A model generated the notes under the pieces. That model worked only from the letters and a program-made list of their open reading frames with translations, was not told the origin of the DNA and did no database searches. Of a stretch of 64,000 bases of DNA, positions 1 to 8,303 are shown in pieces (positions within the stretch are counted from its first letter, which is position 1; the number at the start of each line of letters is the position of its first letter). This DNA is from Comamonas sp. (GTDB taxonomy: Bacteria > Pseudomonadota > Gammaproteobacteria > Burkholderiales > Burkholderiaceae_C): contig JAJPEQ010000006.1 in NCBI GenBank assembly GCA_021166775.1, positions 124,001-188,000 of the forward strand, in the 5' to 3' direction. Position numbers and translations under genes: made by a program.

Positions 1-212
1 AGGAGCTGCACGACGACCCCGACATCCTGCGGCCCACGGTGGCCGGCCATCCCGCCTCGGCGGTGCAGATTGCCGAGGCGCTCACGCGCCGCCGCCCGCC
101 CCACCCCCGGCCGGTGAGCACCATCGTGCCCGGGCAGGCCCGCACGCCGCATGCCGTGGCCAAAGCATCGCAGCCACCCGAGGCACCGACGGAATCAGGC
201 CGCAAGACATGA
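1..212 (+). CDS. C-terminal end of an unidentified protein (partial)
   Basis: An open frame enters from the left edge (codons in phase with position 3) and ends at TGA 210-212, leaving about 69 residues. The tail is rich in Pro, Ala and Arg, begins ELHDDPDILRPTVAGHPAS, and looks like a disordered C-terminus. GC-rich codon use matches the surrounding genes. It converges on coaD, and 60 bp separate the two stop codons. I do not recognise the family. The rest of the gene lies outside the window. Confidence 0.5.
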   Translation, partial: ELHDDPDILRPTVAGHPASAVQIAEALTRRRPPHPRPVSTIVPGQARTPHAVAKASQPPEAPTESGRKT

Positions 213-272
213 CACAAACGCGCCGCAGCACTCGTTGATCAAGCGCAAATGGCCATCGGCAACATGGCACTG

Positions 273-761
273 CTAGGCCCGACCCACCTTCGCCAGCAGA
301 CGAGGCAGGACGGCGGCGCTCACCAGCGCGTCGACACGCCCGCCCAGCGTGGCGATCTCGCGCACCAGCGTGCTGCTGATGCTCTGCCAGCGCGCATCAG
401 GAGCGAGAAACACGGTATCGACCTCGGGGCGCAAATGCCGGTTCATGCCCGCGAGCTGAAATTCGTAGTCGAAATCCGTGCCCGAACGCAGCCCGCGCAC
501 CATCACCTGCGCGCCCTGCGCCGCCGCAAACTCGGTGACCAGGCCGTCGAACGCCATCACCCGCACATTCGGCATGCCGGCCAGCGCCTCGCGTGCGAGC
601 TGCAGCCGCTCATCCAGCGTGAACAGCGTCTTCTTGTGGTGCGCCATCGCCACGGCCACGATCACCGTGCCGAACAGGGCACAGGCGCGGCGCAGCATGT
701 CTTCGTGCCCCAGCGTGATCGGGTCGAAGGTTCCAGGAAAGACGGCAATGGTGGCGGACAC
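273..761 (-). CDS. coaD: pantetheine-phosphate adenylyltransferase
   Basis: CoaD transfers AMP from ATP to 4'-phosphopantetheine, the fourth step of coenzyme A synthesis, in the cytosol. The N-terminus carries the nucleotidyltransferase signature GTFDPITLGH (the T/HxGH motif) and the C-terminal half carries ISSTLVR, both typical of CoaD. I chose the GTG at 761 because AAGGAG lies six bases upstream and gives 162 residues, close to the usual 159-165. An ATG at 791 would add ten residues without a ribosome site. It lies downstream of rsmD on the same strand, separated by a copy of a dispersed repeat. Confidence 0.95.
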   Translation of the reverse strand: MSATIAVFPGTFDPITLGHEDMLRRACALFGTVIVAVAMAHHKKTLFTLDERLQLAREALAGMPNVRVMAFDGLVTEFAAAQGAQVMVRGLRSGTDFDYEFQLAGMNRHLRPEVDTVFLAPDARWQSISSTLVREIATLGGRVDALVSAAVLPRLLAKVGRA

Positions 762-796
762 GGCGCACTCCTTGGATGGCATCGCGTTCATTATGG

Positions 797-857
797 TGCG
801 AATTCAAATCAAATTCAGCCTCAGGCCACGCCCCGAAAGCGCGAGCAGCTTCTTTTT
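797..857 (-). repeat. dispersed ~50-bp repeat, copy 1 (rsmD-coaD gap)
   Basis: Read on the minus strand this segment has AAGCTGCTCGCGCTTT, then GGCCTGAGGC, then ATTTGATTTGAAT. This is the order and spacing of the better-preserved copy at 43779-43835. It begins at the rsmD stop and fills most of the gap before coaD. It is a diverged member of the family described in the findings. Confidence 0.5.
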
Positions 858-1447
858 CAGGAGCCTTCGGACAGGCGTCCGAGCAGGTGGGCATGCGAGG
901 CTCCGGCCTTCAGATAGCGCTGGCACGTGAGCCCCAGCGGCGCCAGCTGCTCCTGAGACCAGCGCCGCGGCGCTTCCAGATAAATCCGCCCCGACGGCGC
1001 GACGGCGCGCGCCGCCGCCCGCAGGGCGGGAATGAAGAGCGCCTGCGCATCGAACGGGGGATCGAGCAGCACGAGGTCCAGCCCGGCCCCCTCCCGCTGC
1101 GCCAGTTGCGCCACACCGTCGCCTCGGCGCACCGTCACGCCGCAGGCCTGCAGGCGCTCGGCCAGACGCGTGATCTGCTGCGCCAGCACGCCATCGTGCT
1201 CGACGAGCAGCACCTCGGCCGCGCCGCGCGAAGCGGCCTCCAGGCCGAGCGCGCCCGTGCCGGCGAACACGTCCATGCAGCGCCAGCCGCTCAGGTCCTG
1301 CCCCAGCCAGTTGAACAGCGTCTCGCGCACGCGGTCGGGCGTGGGCCGCAGGCCCGGGCGGTCCGCCACGGGCAGTTTCGTGCGCTTCCACTGGCCACCG
1401 ATGAGGCGCACCTCGCCCGGGGCTCTGGCATGCGGCGTCGGCTTCAC
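857..1447 (-). CDS. rsmD: 16S rRNA (guanine(966)-N(2))-methyltransferase
   Basis: RsmD methylates G966 of 16S rRNA using S-adenosylmethionine during 30S maturation. The protein has VFAGTGALGLEAASRGA (SAM-binding motif I), VEHD after the next strand, and LLDPPFD, the NPPY-type catalytic motif of the family. The GTG at 1447 overlaps the stop of the upstream M16 gene as GTGA and gives 196 residues, close to the 198 of E. coli. The longer open frame up to 1564 runs inside the M16 gene and is not used. Translational coupling to the peptidase gene is likely. Confidence 0.93.
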   Translation of the reverse strand: MKPTPHARAPGEVRLIGGQWKRTKLPVADRPGLRPTPDRVRETLFNWLGQDLSGWRCMDVFAGTGALGLEAASRGAAEVLLVEHDGVLAQQITRLAERLQACGVTVRRGDGVAQLAQREGAGLDLVLLDPPFDAQALFIPALRAAARAVAPSGRIYLEAPRRWSQEQLAPLGLTCQRYLKAGASHAHLLGRLSEGS

Positions 1448-2811
1448 GGCTTGGCCGCTGCGGTGGCGCCGACCACCACGGTCACCATGCGATCGGGCTG
1501 GAGCTTGCGTCCGATGGCCGCTTTCACGTCGGCCACGGTGAGCGCCTCCACGCGGTCGCTCCAATGCTCCAGATAGTCCAGCGGCAGGCCGTTGCGCGCG
1601 ATGTTGACCACGTTGGCGAGCAGCTTGCGGTTGCTATCGATGCGCAGCGCGAAACCGCCGATCAGGTTGTCCTTGGCCGCGCGCAGCTCGGTCTCGGTCG
1701 GGCCGTTGTGGACGAAATCCGCGATCACTTCGCGCGTGACCTTGATGGCCTCGGCGGTCTGATCCGGCCGCGTCTCCAGCCCCGCGATGAAGGCGCCCGC
1801 GCTCAGGCCAGGCGAGAACTCGCTGAACACGCTGTACGAGAGGCCCCGCTTCTCACGCACCTGCTCCATCAGACGCGAGGTGAACCCTCCGCCGCCCAGG
1901 ATGTGGTTGCCCACGAGCAGCGCGAGAAAATCCGGATCGCTGCGCACGAACCCCGGCTGGCCGATGAGCACGTGCGCCTGCGCCGAGTTGAAGGGAATGT
2001 CGATATCACGCGCCTGCGCCAGCGGCTGCAGGGGAGACAGCGCCGGCAGCGCCGCGCAGCCTCCCTGATCGTTCACCGGCAGGCGATCGAGCAGCTCATC
2101 GGCGAGTGTCTGCGCCTGCGCCCGATCGACCGCGCCCACGATGGCCACGCGCGCGCGGCAGCGCTGCAGGTAGCGCGCTTGATAGGCCTTGAGGTCGGCC
2201 ACATCGATCGCATCCAGGGTCCGGGCCGTGACCTGCTGCCCATAGGGGTTGTCGCCATAGACGGCCTGGGCAAAGGCCTTGCCCGCCACCGTGCCGGGCT
2301 TGGTATCGGCCTCGGCAATCGCGGCCTGCCAGCGCGCGCGCTCGCGCTGCCAGACGTCTTCGGGGTCGCTCGGCTCACCGATCTGGCGCGCCGCGAGCCG
2401 CACCGCACGTTCGAGCAGGTCGGCCTGCGTGAGCGAACGCAGCGAAAAGCTCAGCGCATCGCGCCCGGCGCTCGCGTCCAGGCTCGCGCCCAGGTCGGCC
2501 CAGGCCTCGCCGAGCTGGTTTTCATCCAAAGCCGCCTCGCCGCCCGAGGCCCGCACGCCCTTGGCGCTCATGAGCGCGGCGGCGCTGGCCAGACCCGCTT
2601 GCGCGGGCGGGTCGCGGCGGCTGCCGGCGTCGAAATCCACCTGCACATCGACCATGGGAATGGCCGGACTGCGCACCAGCCAGACCTGCGCGCCACTCGC
2701 TTGCGTCCAGTGCTCGATCGGCAGCAGGGCCAAAGCACTTTGAGCATAAAAAAGACTCGCAACGCCCGCCAGGAAAGCGCTGGTAGCTATTTTTTTGATA
2801 ATTTTGAACAT
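1444..2811 (-). CDS. M16 family zinc-peptidase homologue, non-catalytic partner
   Basis: This 455-residue protein has an N-terminal signal peptide (hydrophobic segment ending near YAQSALA) and the two-domain M16 (pitrilysin) fold: VQVDFDAGSRRDP at the start of the first domain and VREKRGLSYSV in the C-terminal domain. No HxxEH zinc motif is visible where the active partner has one. It is therefore probably the structural half of a periplasmic M16 pair with the gene just upstream, 12 bp away. Its signal-peptide coding DNA is made partly of a dispersed repeat. Its stop overlaps the rsmD start. Confidence 0.85.
   Translation of the reverse strand: MFKIIKKIATSAFLAGVASLFYAQSALALLPIEHWTQASGAQVWLVRSPAIPMVDVQVDFDAGSRRDPPAQAGLASAAALMSAKGVRASGGEAALDENQLGEAWADLGASLDASAGRDALSFSLRSLTQADLLERAVRLAARQIGEPSDPEDVWQRERARWQAAIAEADTKPGTVAGKAFAQAVYGDNPYGQQVTARTLDAIDVADLKAYQARYLQRCRARVAIVGAVDRAQAQTLADELLDRLPVNDQGGCAALPALSPLQPLAQARDIDIPFNSAQAHVLIGQPGFVRSDPDFLALLVGNHILGGGGFTSRLMEQVREKRGLSYSVFSEFSPGLSAGAFIAGLETRPDQTAEAIKVTREVIADFVHNGPTETELRAAKDNLIGGFALRIDSNRKLLANVVNIARNGLPLDYLEHWSDRVEALTVADVKAAIGRKLQPDRMVTVVVGATAAAKP
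2764..2811 (-). repeat. dispersed ~50-bp repeat, copy 2 (inside an M16 signal peptide)
   Basis: On the minus strand it reads AAATAGCTACCAGCGCTTTC followed by CTGGCGGGCGTTGCGAGTC. The second part closely matches the copy at 22451-22508, which has CTGGCGGGCGTTTGAGGCC. It lies inside the coding sequence for residues 1-16 of the M16 homologue and encodes its lysines and part of its hydrophobic core. Confidence 0.65.
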
Positions 2812-2823
2812 GCTCCGCTCCGT

Positions 2824-4266
2824 TTACCGCAGGGCCCCATCGGCACCGCCCGCCGCGCTTGCGCGTGGTTTGGCGCCCGCCGCCAGCGGCTGCGGCACGA
2901 GCGTGCCCACCGTGAGCTGATCGTCTCCAAAAAAGCGCGCGGCCACCGATTGCACGTCGTCCGTCGTCACGTCCTTGAGCAGCGCGAGCAGCTGGTCGTC
3001 CGCATCGAGCGGCAGGCCCTGCACCCAGTTGCTGCCCAGATCGCTCGCCTGCCCCTGCAGCGAGTCGCGTGCGTAGATCGTCGAAGCGGACCACTGCGCC
3101 TTGACGCGGGCGAGCTCCGCGGGGCTTACGCCTTCCTTCGCGACACGCGCCACTTCGGCGCGCAGCGCGGCCTCCACATCAGCCGCGTCCTTGCCCTTGG
3201 CCGGCACGCCCGTGAGCATGAACAGCGCCGGGCCCCGCCCGAAGATCGAGGCGTAGGCGCTGGCGCTGTCGGCCACGCGATCGGGCCCTTGCGTCAGCGC
3301 CCGATCGAGCCGCGCGCCGTCGTAGCCGCTGAGCACGGCCGAGAGCACGACGAGCGAGAACGCGTCCTTGTCCGAAGGCGCCATGTCCTTGAGTTTTTTC
3401 ATCGCTGGAATGCGAAACGCCAGCGCCACGTAAGCCTGCTCGGCCGGCGCCTTCAAGCTGATGCGCCGCATGCCCTTCTGCTCGGGCTCGACCTGCGGCT
3501 TGCGCTCGGGCAGCGCGCGCGCCGGCAGCTGGCCGTAGATCTGCTCGGCCCAGGCACGCACCTGCCGCGGGTCCACATCTCCCGCGATCACCAGCGCGGC
3601 ATTGGCCGGCGTGTACCAGGTGCGATAGAACTGGCGCACATCGTCCGGCTGCAGGCTCTCCAGGTCGCTCATCCAGCCCACCACCGGATGGTGGTAGGGC
3701 GAGGCGATGAAGGTGGCGGCGTTGAGCTGCTCCATGAGCGCGGCGCGCGGCTGATCCTCGGTGCGCATGCGTCGCTCTTCCTTCACCACCTCGATTTCCT
3801 TGCGGAATTCCTCGTCGGGCCACTGGTTGTGCGCGAAGCGGTCGGCTTCGAGCTGCATCACGTCCTTCAGGCGGTTCGCCGGGATCTGCTGGTAATAGCC
3901 GGTGTAGTCGCGCGTGGTGAAGGCGTTTTCCTGCCCCCCGAGCTGCGCCACGCGGCGCGAAAACTCGCCGGGCGCAAGCTTGTCCGAGCCCTTGAACATC
4001 ATGTGCTCGAGCGCATGCGCCACGCCCGTCGCGCCATTGACTTCGTCCATGCTGCCGGTGCGCACCCAAAGCATCTGGATCGCCGTCGGTGCGCGATGGT
4101 CCGGCTGCACGATGAGCTGCATGCCGTTGGCCAGGCGAAATTCCTGCGCGCCAGACGCCGTCGTGACCAGGGGCGCGTCGCCATCGCCAGGCGCGCTGGG
4201 GGCAGGGGTTTGGGCCAGCGCGCCAAAGCATGCCAGCACCGTGCAAAAAAGGAGGGCGTGTTTCAT
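2824..4266 (-). CDS. M16 family zinc metallopeptidase, catalytic partner
   Basis: A 480-residue exported peptidase with a signal peptide (MKHALLFCTVLACFGALAQT). The inverted zinc motif HALEH is at residues 84-88, with the third ligand expected in the EVVKEERR helix some 75 residues later. M16 enzymes degrade peptides or process small proteins, here probably in the periplasm. The ATG at 4266 is chosen because it begins the signal peptide; the open frame further upstream runs antisense through ftsY. It heads the operon M16-M16-rsmD-coaD. Only 28 bp separate its start from the divergent ftsY start, so its promoter must lie within ftsY coding sequence. Confidence 0.93.
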   Translation of the reverse strand: MKHALLFCTVLACFGALAQTPAPSAPGDGDAPLVTTASGAQEFRLANGMQLIVQPDHRAPTAIQMLWVRTGSMDEVNGATGVAHALEHMMFKGSDKLAPGEFSRRVAQLGGQENAFTTRDYTGYYQQIPANRLKDVMQLEADRFAHNQWPDEEFRKEIEVVKEERRMRTEDQPRAALMEQLNAATFIASPYHHPVVGWMSDLESLQPDDVRQFYRTWYTPANAALVIAGDVDPRQVRAWAEQIYGQLPARALPERKPQVEPEQKGMRRISLKAPAEQAYVALAFRIPAMKKLKDMAPSDKDAFSLVVLSAVLSGYDGARLDRALTQGPDRVADSASAYASIFGRGPALFMLTGVPAKGKDAADVEAALRAEVARVAKEGVSPAELARVKAQWSASTIYARDSLQGQASDLGSNWVQGLPLDADDQLLALLKDVTTDDVQSVAARFFGDDQLTVGTLVPQPLAAGAKPRASAAGGADGALR

Positions 4267-4294
4267 AGAATGGCTGGATTCTAGAAACTTCGCA

Positions 4295-5329
4295 ATGTTC
4301 AGCTTTTTCAGAAAAAAGACGCCCCCGGCCGCACCGCCGACCGAGCCTGCCCCGCCCGCACCTGTGGCTCCGGCCCCTGTTGCCGCCCCCTCCGCGCCCG
4401 CCACGCAAGCGGCCCCGCCGGCCGCCCCCGAACGCAAGGGTTGGCTCTCGCGCCTGTCGGCGGGCCTGCGCAAGACGGGCAGCAGCATCACCGGCGTCTT
4501 CACCGGCACGAAGATCGATGACGCGCTCTACGAGGAGCTGGAAGACGCGCTGCTGATGGCCGACACCGGCGTCAAGGCCACGCAACACCTGCTGGAAACG
4601 CTCAAGCATCGCGTCAAGGAAAGCAAAGCCACCGAGCCCACCGCCGTCAAGGCGCTGCTGGCCGACGTGTTTACCGAGCTGCTGGCGCCGCTGGAAAAGC
4701 CGCTGGAAATCGGCGCGCACCAGCCCACCGTGATCATGGTCGCGGGCGTCAACGGCGCGGGCAAGACGACCTCGATCGGCAAGCTCACCAAGCACCTGGC
4801 CGACCACGGCGAAAGCGTGCTGCTGGCCGCGGCCGACACCTTCCGCGCCGCCGCGCGCGAGCAGCTCGGCGTCTGGGCCACGCGCAACACCGTGGAGATC
4901 GTCAGCCAGGAAGGGGGCGACCCGGCCGCCGTGAGCTTCGACGCGGTGAGCGCCGGGCGCGCGCGCGGCAAGGACGTGGTGCTGATCGATACCGCCGGGC
5001 GCCTGCCCACGCAACTGCACCTGATGCAGGAGCTGCAGAAAATCAAGCGCGTGATCACCAAGGCCGATGCCAGCGCACCGCACGAGGTGCTGCTGGTGAT
5101 CGACGGCAACACCGGCCAGAACGCGCTCGCGCAGGTCAAGGCGTTCGACGACGCGCTCGAGCTCACCGGCCTCATCGTCACCAAGCTCGATGGCACCGCC
5201 AAGGGCGGCGTGCTCGCGGCCATCGCGCAGGAGCGCCCGGTCCCGGTGTACTTCATCGGCGTGGGCGAGAAGGTGGAAGACCTCGAGACCTTCAGCGCGC
5301 GGGAGTTTGCGCAGGCACTGCTGGCGTAG
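4295..5329 (+). CDS. ftsY: signal recognition particle receptor FtsY
   Basis: FtsY is the membrane-associated GTPase that docks SRP-ribosome complexes at the Sec translocon. The 344-residue protein has a short Pro/Ala-rich acidic-poor linker (residues 10-48), an N domain, and the G domain: GVNGAGKTTS at 151-160, DTFRAAAREQ at 181-190, DTAGRLPT at 232-239 and TKLDGTAKGG at 296-305. The ATG at 4295 starts MFSFFRKK, the usual amphipathic beginning in this group. It is transcribed away from the M16 operon. Confidence 0.97.
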   Translation: MFSFFRKKTPPAAPPTEPAPPAPVAPAPVAAPSAPATQAAPPAAPERKGWLSRLSAGLRKTGSSITGVFTGTKIDDALYEELEDALLMADTGVKATQHLLETLKHRVKESKATEPTAVKALLADVFTELLAPLEKPLEIGAHQPTVIMVAGVNGAGKTTSIGKLTKHLADHGESVLLAAADTFRAAAREQLGVWATRNTVEIVSQEGGDPAAVSFDAVSAGRARGKDVVLIDTAGRLPTQLHLMQELQKIKRVITKADASAPHEVLLVIDGNTGQNALAQVKAFDDALELTGLIVTKLDGTAKGGVLAAIAQERPVPVYFIGVGEKVEDLETFSAREFAQALLA

Positions 5330-5401
5330 CGACGCCGGCGCACTCCGCGGCCGCGGACATCGACATCCACCCAGCCGGGCGGGTGCGTTTCCCGCCCCCG
5401 C

Positions 5402-5632
5402 TCATGCGGTTGCCGACGTGTCGGCGCGTCTCAGAATCGGCCAGTCAGAGAACGCAAGCACGTACAGCGCGATCAGGTTGACCATGGGAATGAGCATCAA
5501 CAGACTGAGCCAGCCGGAAAATCCCGCCTTGGCAAAGATCCTCCAGAACGGCAGCACGATCACCACCGCGCCCAGCAGCATCGTGAGCCAATGCAGACCA
5601 AACCATCCACTCCACTCGTATCCGTACATCAT
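5402..5632 (-). CDS. small membrane protein of unknown function
   Basis: A 76-residue protein with two predicted membrane helices: about residues 14-32 (LTMLLGAVVIVLPFW) and 40-62 (LSLLMLIPMVNLIALYVLAF). The pattern FWRIFAKAGFSGWLSLLMLIP resembles small inner-membrane proteins that are widespread in proteobacteria and have no assigned function. It lies 44 bp downstream of the copper ATPase on the same strand and could be the last gene of that transcript. A role in metal handling is only suggested by position. Confidence 0.65.
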   Translation of the reverse strand: MMYGYEWSGWFGLHWLTMLLGAVVIVLPFWRIFAKAGFSGWLSLLMLIPMVNLIALYVLAFSDWPILRRADTSATA

Positions 5633-5676
5633 GATGTGTTTCCCCTGCTTGAAATTCTTGATGTCTGCGTCTTGTT

Positions 5677-7821
5677 CTACCTGCGCCGCAGCCGCAGCGC
5701 ATTGAAGATCACCGAAGCCGAACTCAGGCTCATGGCCAGCGCCGCGATCATGGGCGACAGCAGCCAGCCAGTGAACGGGTACAGCAGGCCGGCGGCGATC
5801 GGCACGCCGATGCCGTTGTAGACGAAGGCGAAGAGCAGGTTCTGGCGCATGTTGCGCACGGTGTCGGTGGAAATTTCGCGCGCTGCGGCGATGCCGCGCA
5901 GATCGCCCTTGACCAGGGTCACCTGGCCGCTGTTCATCGCCACGTCGGTGCCGGTTCCCATGGCCACGCCCACGTCGGCTCTGGCCAGCGCCGGGGCGTC
6001 GTTGATGCCGTCGCCAGCCATGGCGACCACATGGCCCTCGCGCTGCAATTTCTCGACCAGGGCCAGCTTGTCGGCGGGCTTGACCTCGCCATGCACCTCG
6101 TCGATGCCCAGCTTGGTGGCCACCGCCTGGGCCGTGGTCAGGCCGTCACCCGTGGCCATGACGATGCGCAGGCCACTGGCATGCAGGGTGCGGATGGCCT
6201 CGGGCGTGCTGGACTTGATGGGATCGGTCACGGCCAGCAGGCCGGCGAGGCGGCCATCGACCGCCAGGTGCATGACGCTGGCGCCCTCGCCGCGCAGGCG
6301 CTCGGCGTCAAGCTTCAGGGCCGCCACATCGACACCTGCTTGCTCCATGAGCGCGGTGTTGCCCAACGCCAGGTGCCGTCCCTCCACGGTGCCGCGCACG
6401 CCGATGCCGCTGCCCGATTCGAAGTCGACCGGCTTGGCCAGCAGCAGGCCTTGCTCGCGCGCCGCGCTGACGATGGCTTCGGCCAGCGGGTGCTCGCTGC
6501 CCTGGTCCAGGCTGGCCGCCAGGCGCAGCACCTCGCCGGGCGTGGACTCGGCCGTGGCAATAGCCGTCTCGAACGCGGGCCGGCCTTCCGTGAGCGTGCC
6601 GGTCTTGTCCACGATCAGGGTATCGACCTCGCGCAGCTTCTCGATGGCGGCCGCATCGCGGAACAGCACGCCCTGCGTGGCCGCGCGGCCCGTGGCCACC
6701 ATCACCGACATGGGCGTGGCCAAGCCCAGCGCGCAGGGGCAGGCGATGATCAGCACCGCCACGGCATTGATCAGGCCGAACACCCAGCTGGGCTCGGGGC
6801 CGAACAGCCCCCAGACGAAGAAGGTGGCGACGGCGATCGTCACGACCATCAGGACGAACTTGCCCGCCACCACGTCGGCCATGCGCTGCATGGGCGCCTT
6901 GGAGCGCTGGGCGGTGGCCACCATCTGCACGATCTGCGCCAGCATGGTGGCCGCGCCGACCTTCTCGGAGCGCATGACCAGCGCGCCGCTGGTGTTGAGC
7001 GTGGCGCCGATCAGCGCGTCGCCCACGCGCTTGGTCACGGGAACGGGCTCACCCGTCAGCATGGATTCATCGACCGCGCTGCGGCCCTCGGTCACGACGC
7101 CATCGACAGGCACCTTCTCGCCGGGGCGCACGCGCAGCAGATCGCCGACATGCACGTGGGCGAGCGGCACGTCCTCCTCGCTGCCGTCGGCGTTGATGCG
7201 CCGCGCGGTCTTCGGTGCCAGGCCCAGCAGCGACTTGAGCGCGGCCGAGGTCTGCGAGCGTGCCTTCAGCTCCAGGATCTGCCCCAGCAAGGTCAGCGAG
7301 ATGATGACCACGGCCGCCTCGAAGTACACCGCCACGCGGCCCATGGCCACGAACGAGGCGGGGAACACCTGCGGTGCCACGGTGGCGACGACGCTGTAGA
7401 CAAAGGCGGCCCCGGTGCCCAGGCCAATCAGGGTCCACATGTTGGGGCTGCGCTGCACGATGGAGCGCCAGCCACGCACGAAGAAGGGCCAGCCGGCCCA
7501 CAGCACCACCGGCAGTGACAGCACCAGCTCGATCCAGCTCTGCGTGGCCATGCCGAACCAGCCCAGACGGTGGCCGAACATGGCCAGCACCGTGACGACC
7601 ATGGTCAACGGCAGCGTCCACCAGAAGCGGCGCTGAAAGTCCTTCAGTTCATGGTTGTCTTGCGCATCCAGCGGAATGGTGGGCTCCAGCGCCATGCCGC
7701 AGATGGGGCAGTTGCCGGGGTGGTCCTGGCGCACCTCGGGGTGCATGGGGCAGGTGTAGATGGTTCCGACCGGGGCCTGTTCGCCGTCGGCGTGGCTGTG
7801 GTGATGCGAGTGATGATTCAT
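5677..7821 (-). CDS. copA: copper-translocating P1B-type ATPase
   Basis: A 714-residue ATPase that would pump Cu(I), or a similar soft metal, out of the cytosol. The N-terminus is His-rich ([10 protein letters not shown]) and followed by a heavy-metal-binding YTCPMHPEV segment (residues 22-30) in place of a ferredoxin-like HMA domain. The transmembrane metal site is C361-P-C363, the phosphorylated Asp is D405 in DKTGTLTEG, and [14 protein letters not shown] closes the hinge. CPC indicates the CopA/SilP type and argues against CopB, which has CPH. A CueR-type promoter stands just upstream. GGCAGGGGGG directly precedes the ATG. Confidence 0.93.
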   Translation of the reverse strand: MNHHSHHHSHADGEQAPVGTIYTCPMHPEVRQDHPGNCPICGMALEPTIPLDAQDNHELKDFQRRFWWTLPLTMVVTVLAMFGHRLGWFGMATQSWIELVLSLPVVLWAGWPFFVRGWRSIVQRSPNMWTLIGLGTGAAFVYSVVATVAPQVFPASFVAMGRVAVYFEAAVVIISLTLLGQILELKARSQTSAALKSLLGLAPKTARRINADGSEEDVPLAHVHVGDLLRVRPGEKVPVDGVVTEGRSAVDESMLTGEPVPVTKRVGDALIGATLNTSGALVMRSEKVGAATMLAQIVQMVATAQRSKAPMQRMADVVAGKFVLMVVTIAVATFFVWGLFGPEPSWVFGLINAVAVLIIACPCALGLATPMSVMVATGRAATQGVLFRDAAAIEKLREVDTLIVDKTGTLTEGRPAFETAIATAESTPGEVLRLAASLDQGSEHPLAEAIVSAAREQGLLLAKPVDFESGSGIGVRGTVEGRHLALGNTALMEQAGVDVAALKLDAERLRGEGASVMHLAVDGRLAGLLAVTDPIKSSTPEAIRTLHASGLRIVMATGDGLTTAQAVATKLGIDEVHGEVKPADKLALVEKLQREGHVVAMAGDGINDAPALARADVGVAMGTGTDVAMNSGQVTLVKGDLRGIAAAREISTDTVRNMRQNLLFAFVYNGIGVPIAAGLLYPFTGWLLSPMIAALAMSLSSASVIFNALRLRRR

Positions 7822-7849
7822 CCCCCCTGCCTTTCTTCAAGCTAGCTCC

Positions 7850-7880
7850 ATTCTCGACCTTGCCATCATGGAAAGGTCAA
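7850..7880 (-). promoter_or_regulatory. CueR/MerR-type promoter of the copper ATPase
   Basis: On the minus strand TTGACC (7880-7875) and GAGAAT (7855-7850) are separated by 19 bp, the long spacer typical of MerR-family activated promoters. The spacer carries the dyad GACCTT...AAGGTC (7856-7878), like known CueR sites. It drives the ATPase whose ATG is at 7821. The -35 box overlaps the stop codon of the upstream GDCCVxC gene. No CueR gene lies nearby, so the regulator must be encoded elsewhere. Confidence 0.75.
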
Positions 7881-8122
7881 GCCACCTTCCCGCAAGACAT
7901 CACTGAATCCACGGCCCCCGCTTTTCCACGTTCCTGAACCGGCGGGCACGGCACCGTGCCGTAGGAACAGTAGACGCAGCAATCACCCGGCTTTGGCTGA
8001 AGAACGACGTGGCACTGCTCACACTCATAGAACCACTGACAGGCGTCAGTGGGCATCGTTTCGACTTTGGCATGACCGCATGCGGGGCAGGTCAGTGTCG
8101 ATTCCAGGGTAACGGCAGTCAT
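7877..8122 (-). CDS. GDCCVxC-domain small cysteine-rich protein
   Basis: An 81-residue protein with a zinc-ribbon-like beginning (CPACGHA near residue 12, YECEQCHVVL in the middle) and the signature GDCCVYCSYGTVPCPPVQ. This small family is known from mercury and copper gene clusters and includes selenocysteine-containing members; here all signature positions are Cys. It is probably cytosolic and metal-binding, but its biochemical role is not established. The ATG at 8122 overlaps the stop of an upstream micro-ORF as ATGA. A longer start six codons upstream (8140) is possible but lacks the usual N-terminus. Confidence 0.85.
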   Translation of the reverse strand: MTAVTLESTLTCPACGHAKVETMPTDACQWFYECEQCHVVLQPKPGDCCVYCSYGTVPCPPVQERGKAGAVDSVMSCGKVA

Positions 8123-8262
8123 TTGGCAGCTCTTCGCCAAGGTTGAGGATATTCGGCGTCCCTGGCGGCCCGTGCAAGGCCTGCGGCACTCGTCTTCACG
8201 TCATCGAAGACCACATGAACTCCGCACCCGCATTCCCGGGGACATGGGCAACCGCAGATCAC
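8119..8262 (-). CDS. possible Cys-rich micro-ORF (47 codons)
   Basis: A GTG-initiated frame encodes MICGCPCPRECGCGVHVVF and then a basic, non-cysteine tail ending RRAAK. It has six cysteines in the first thirteen residues and ends with TGA overlapping the ATG of the GDCCVxC gene. The four-base overlap and the cysteines suggest a translated partner, but no good ribosome site stands before the GTG; the purine run AAGGG is adjacent to it. A second GTG further in has GGAG five bases upstream and would give 31 residues without the cysteines. It may also be the remnant of a longer gene. Confidence 0.3.
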   Translation of the reverse strand: MICGCPCPRECGCGVHVVFDDVKTSAAGLARAARDAEYPQPWRRAAK

Positions 8263-8303
8263 CCTTGATTGTCCGGTCGTGGCGGCGTGCGGGGTCCATG
8301 GAG

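Noticed and set aside
1564-4284. A 906-codon open frame on the plus strand across the M16 genes
   Set aside because: It is the antisense shadow of two clear M16 genes in GC-rich DNA; the translation is rich in Arg, His and Gln and has no family motif.
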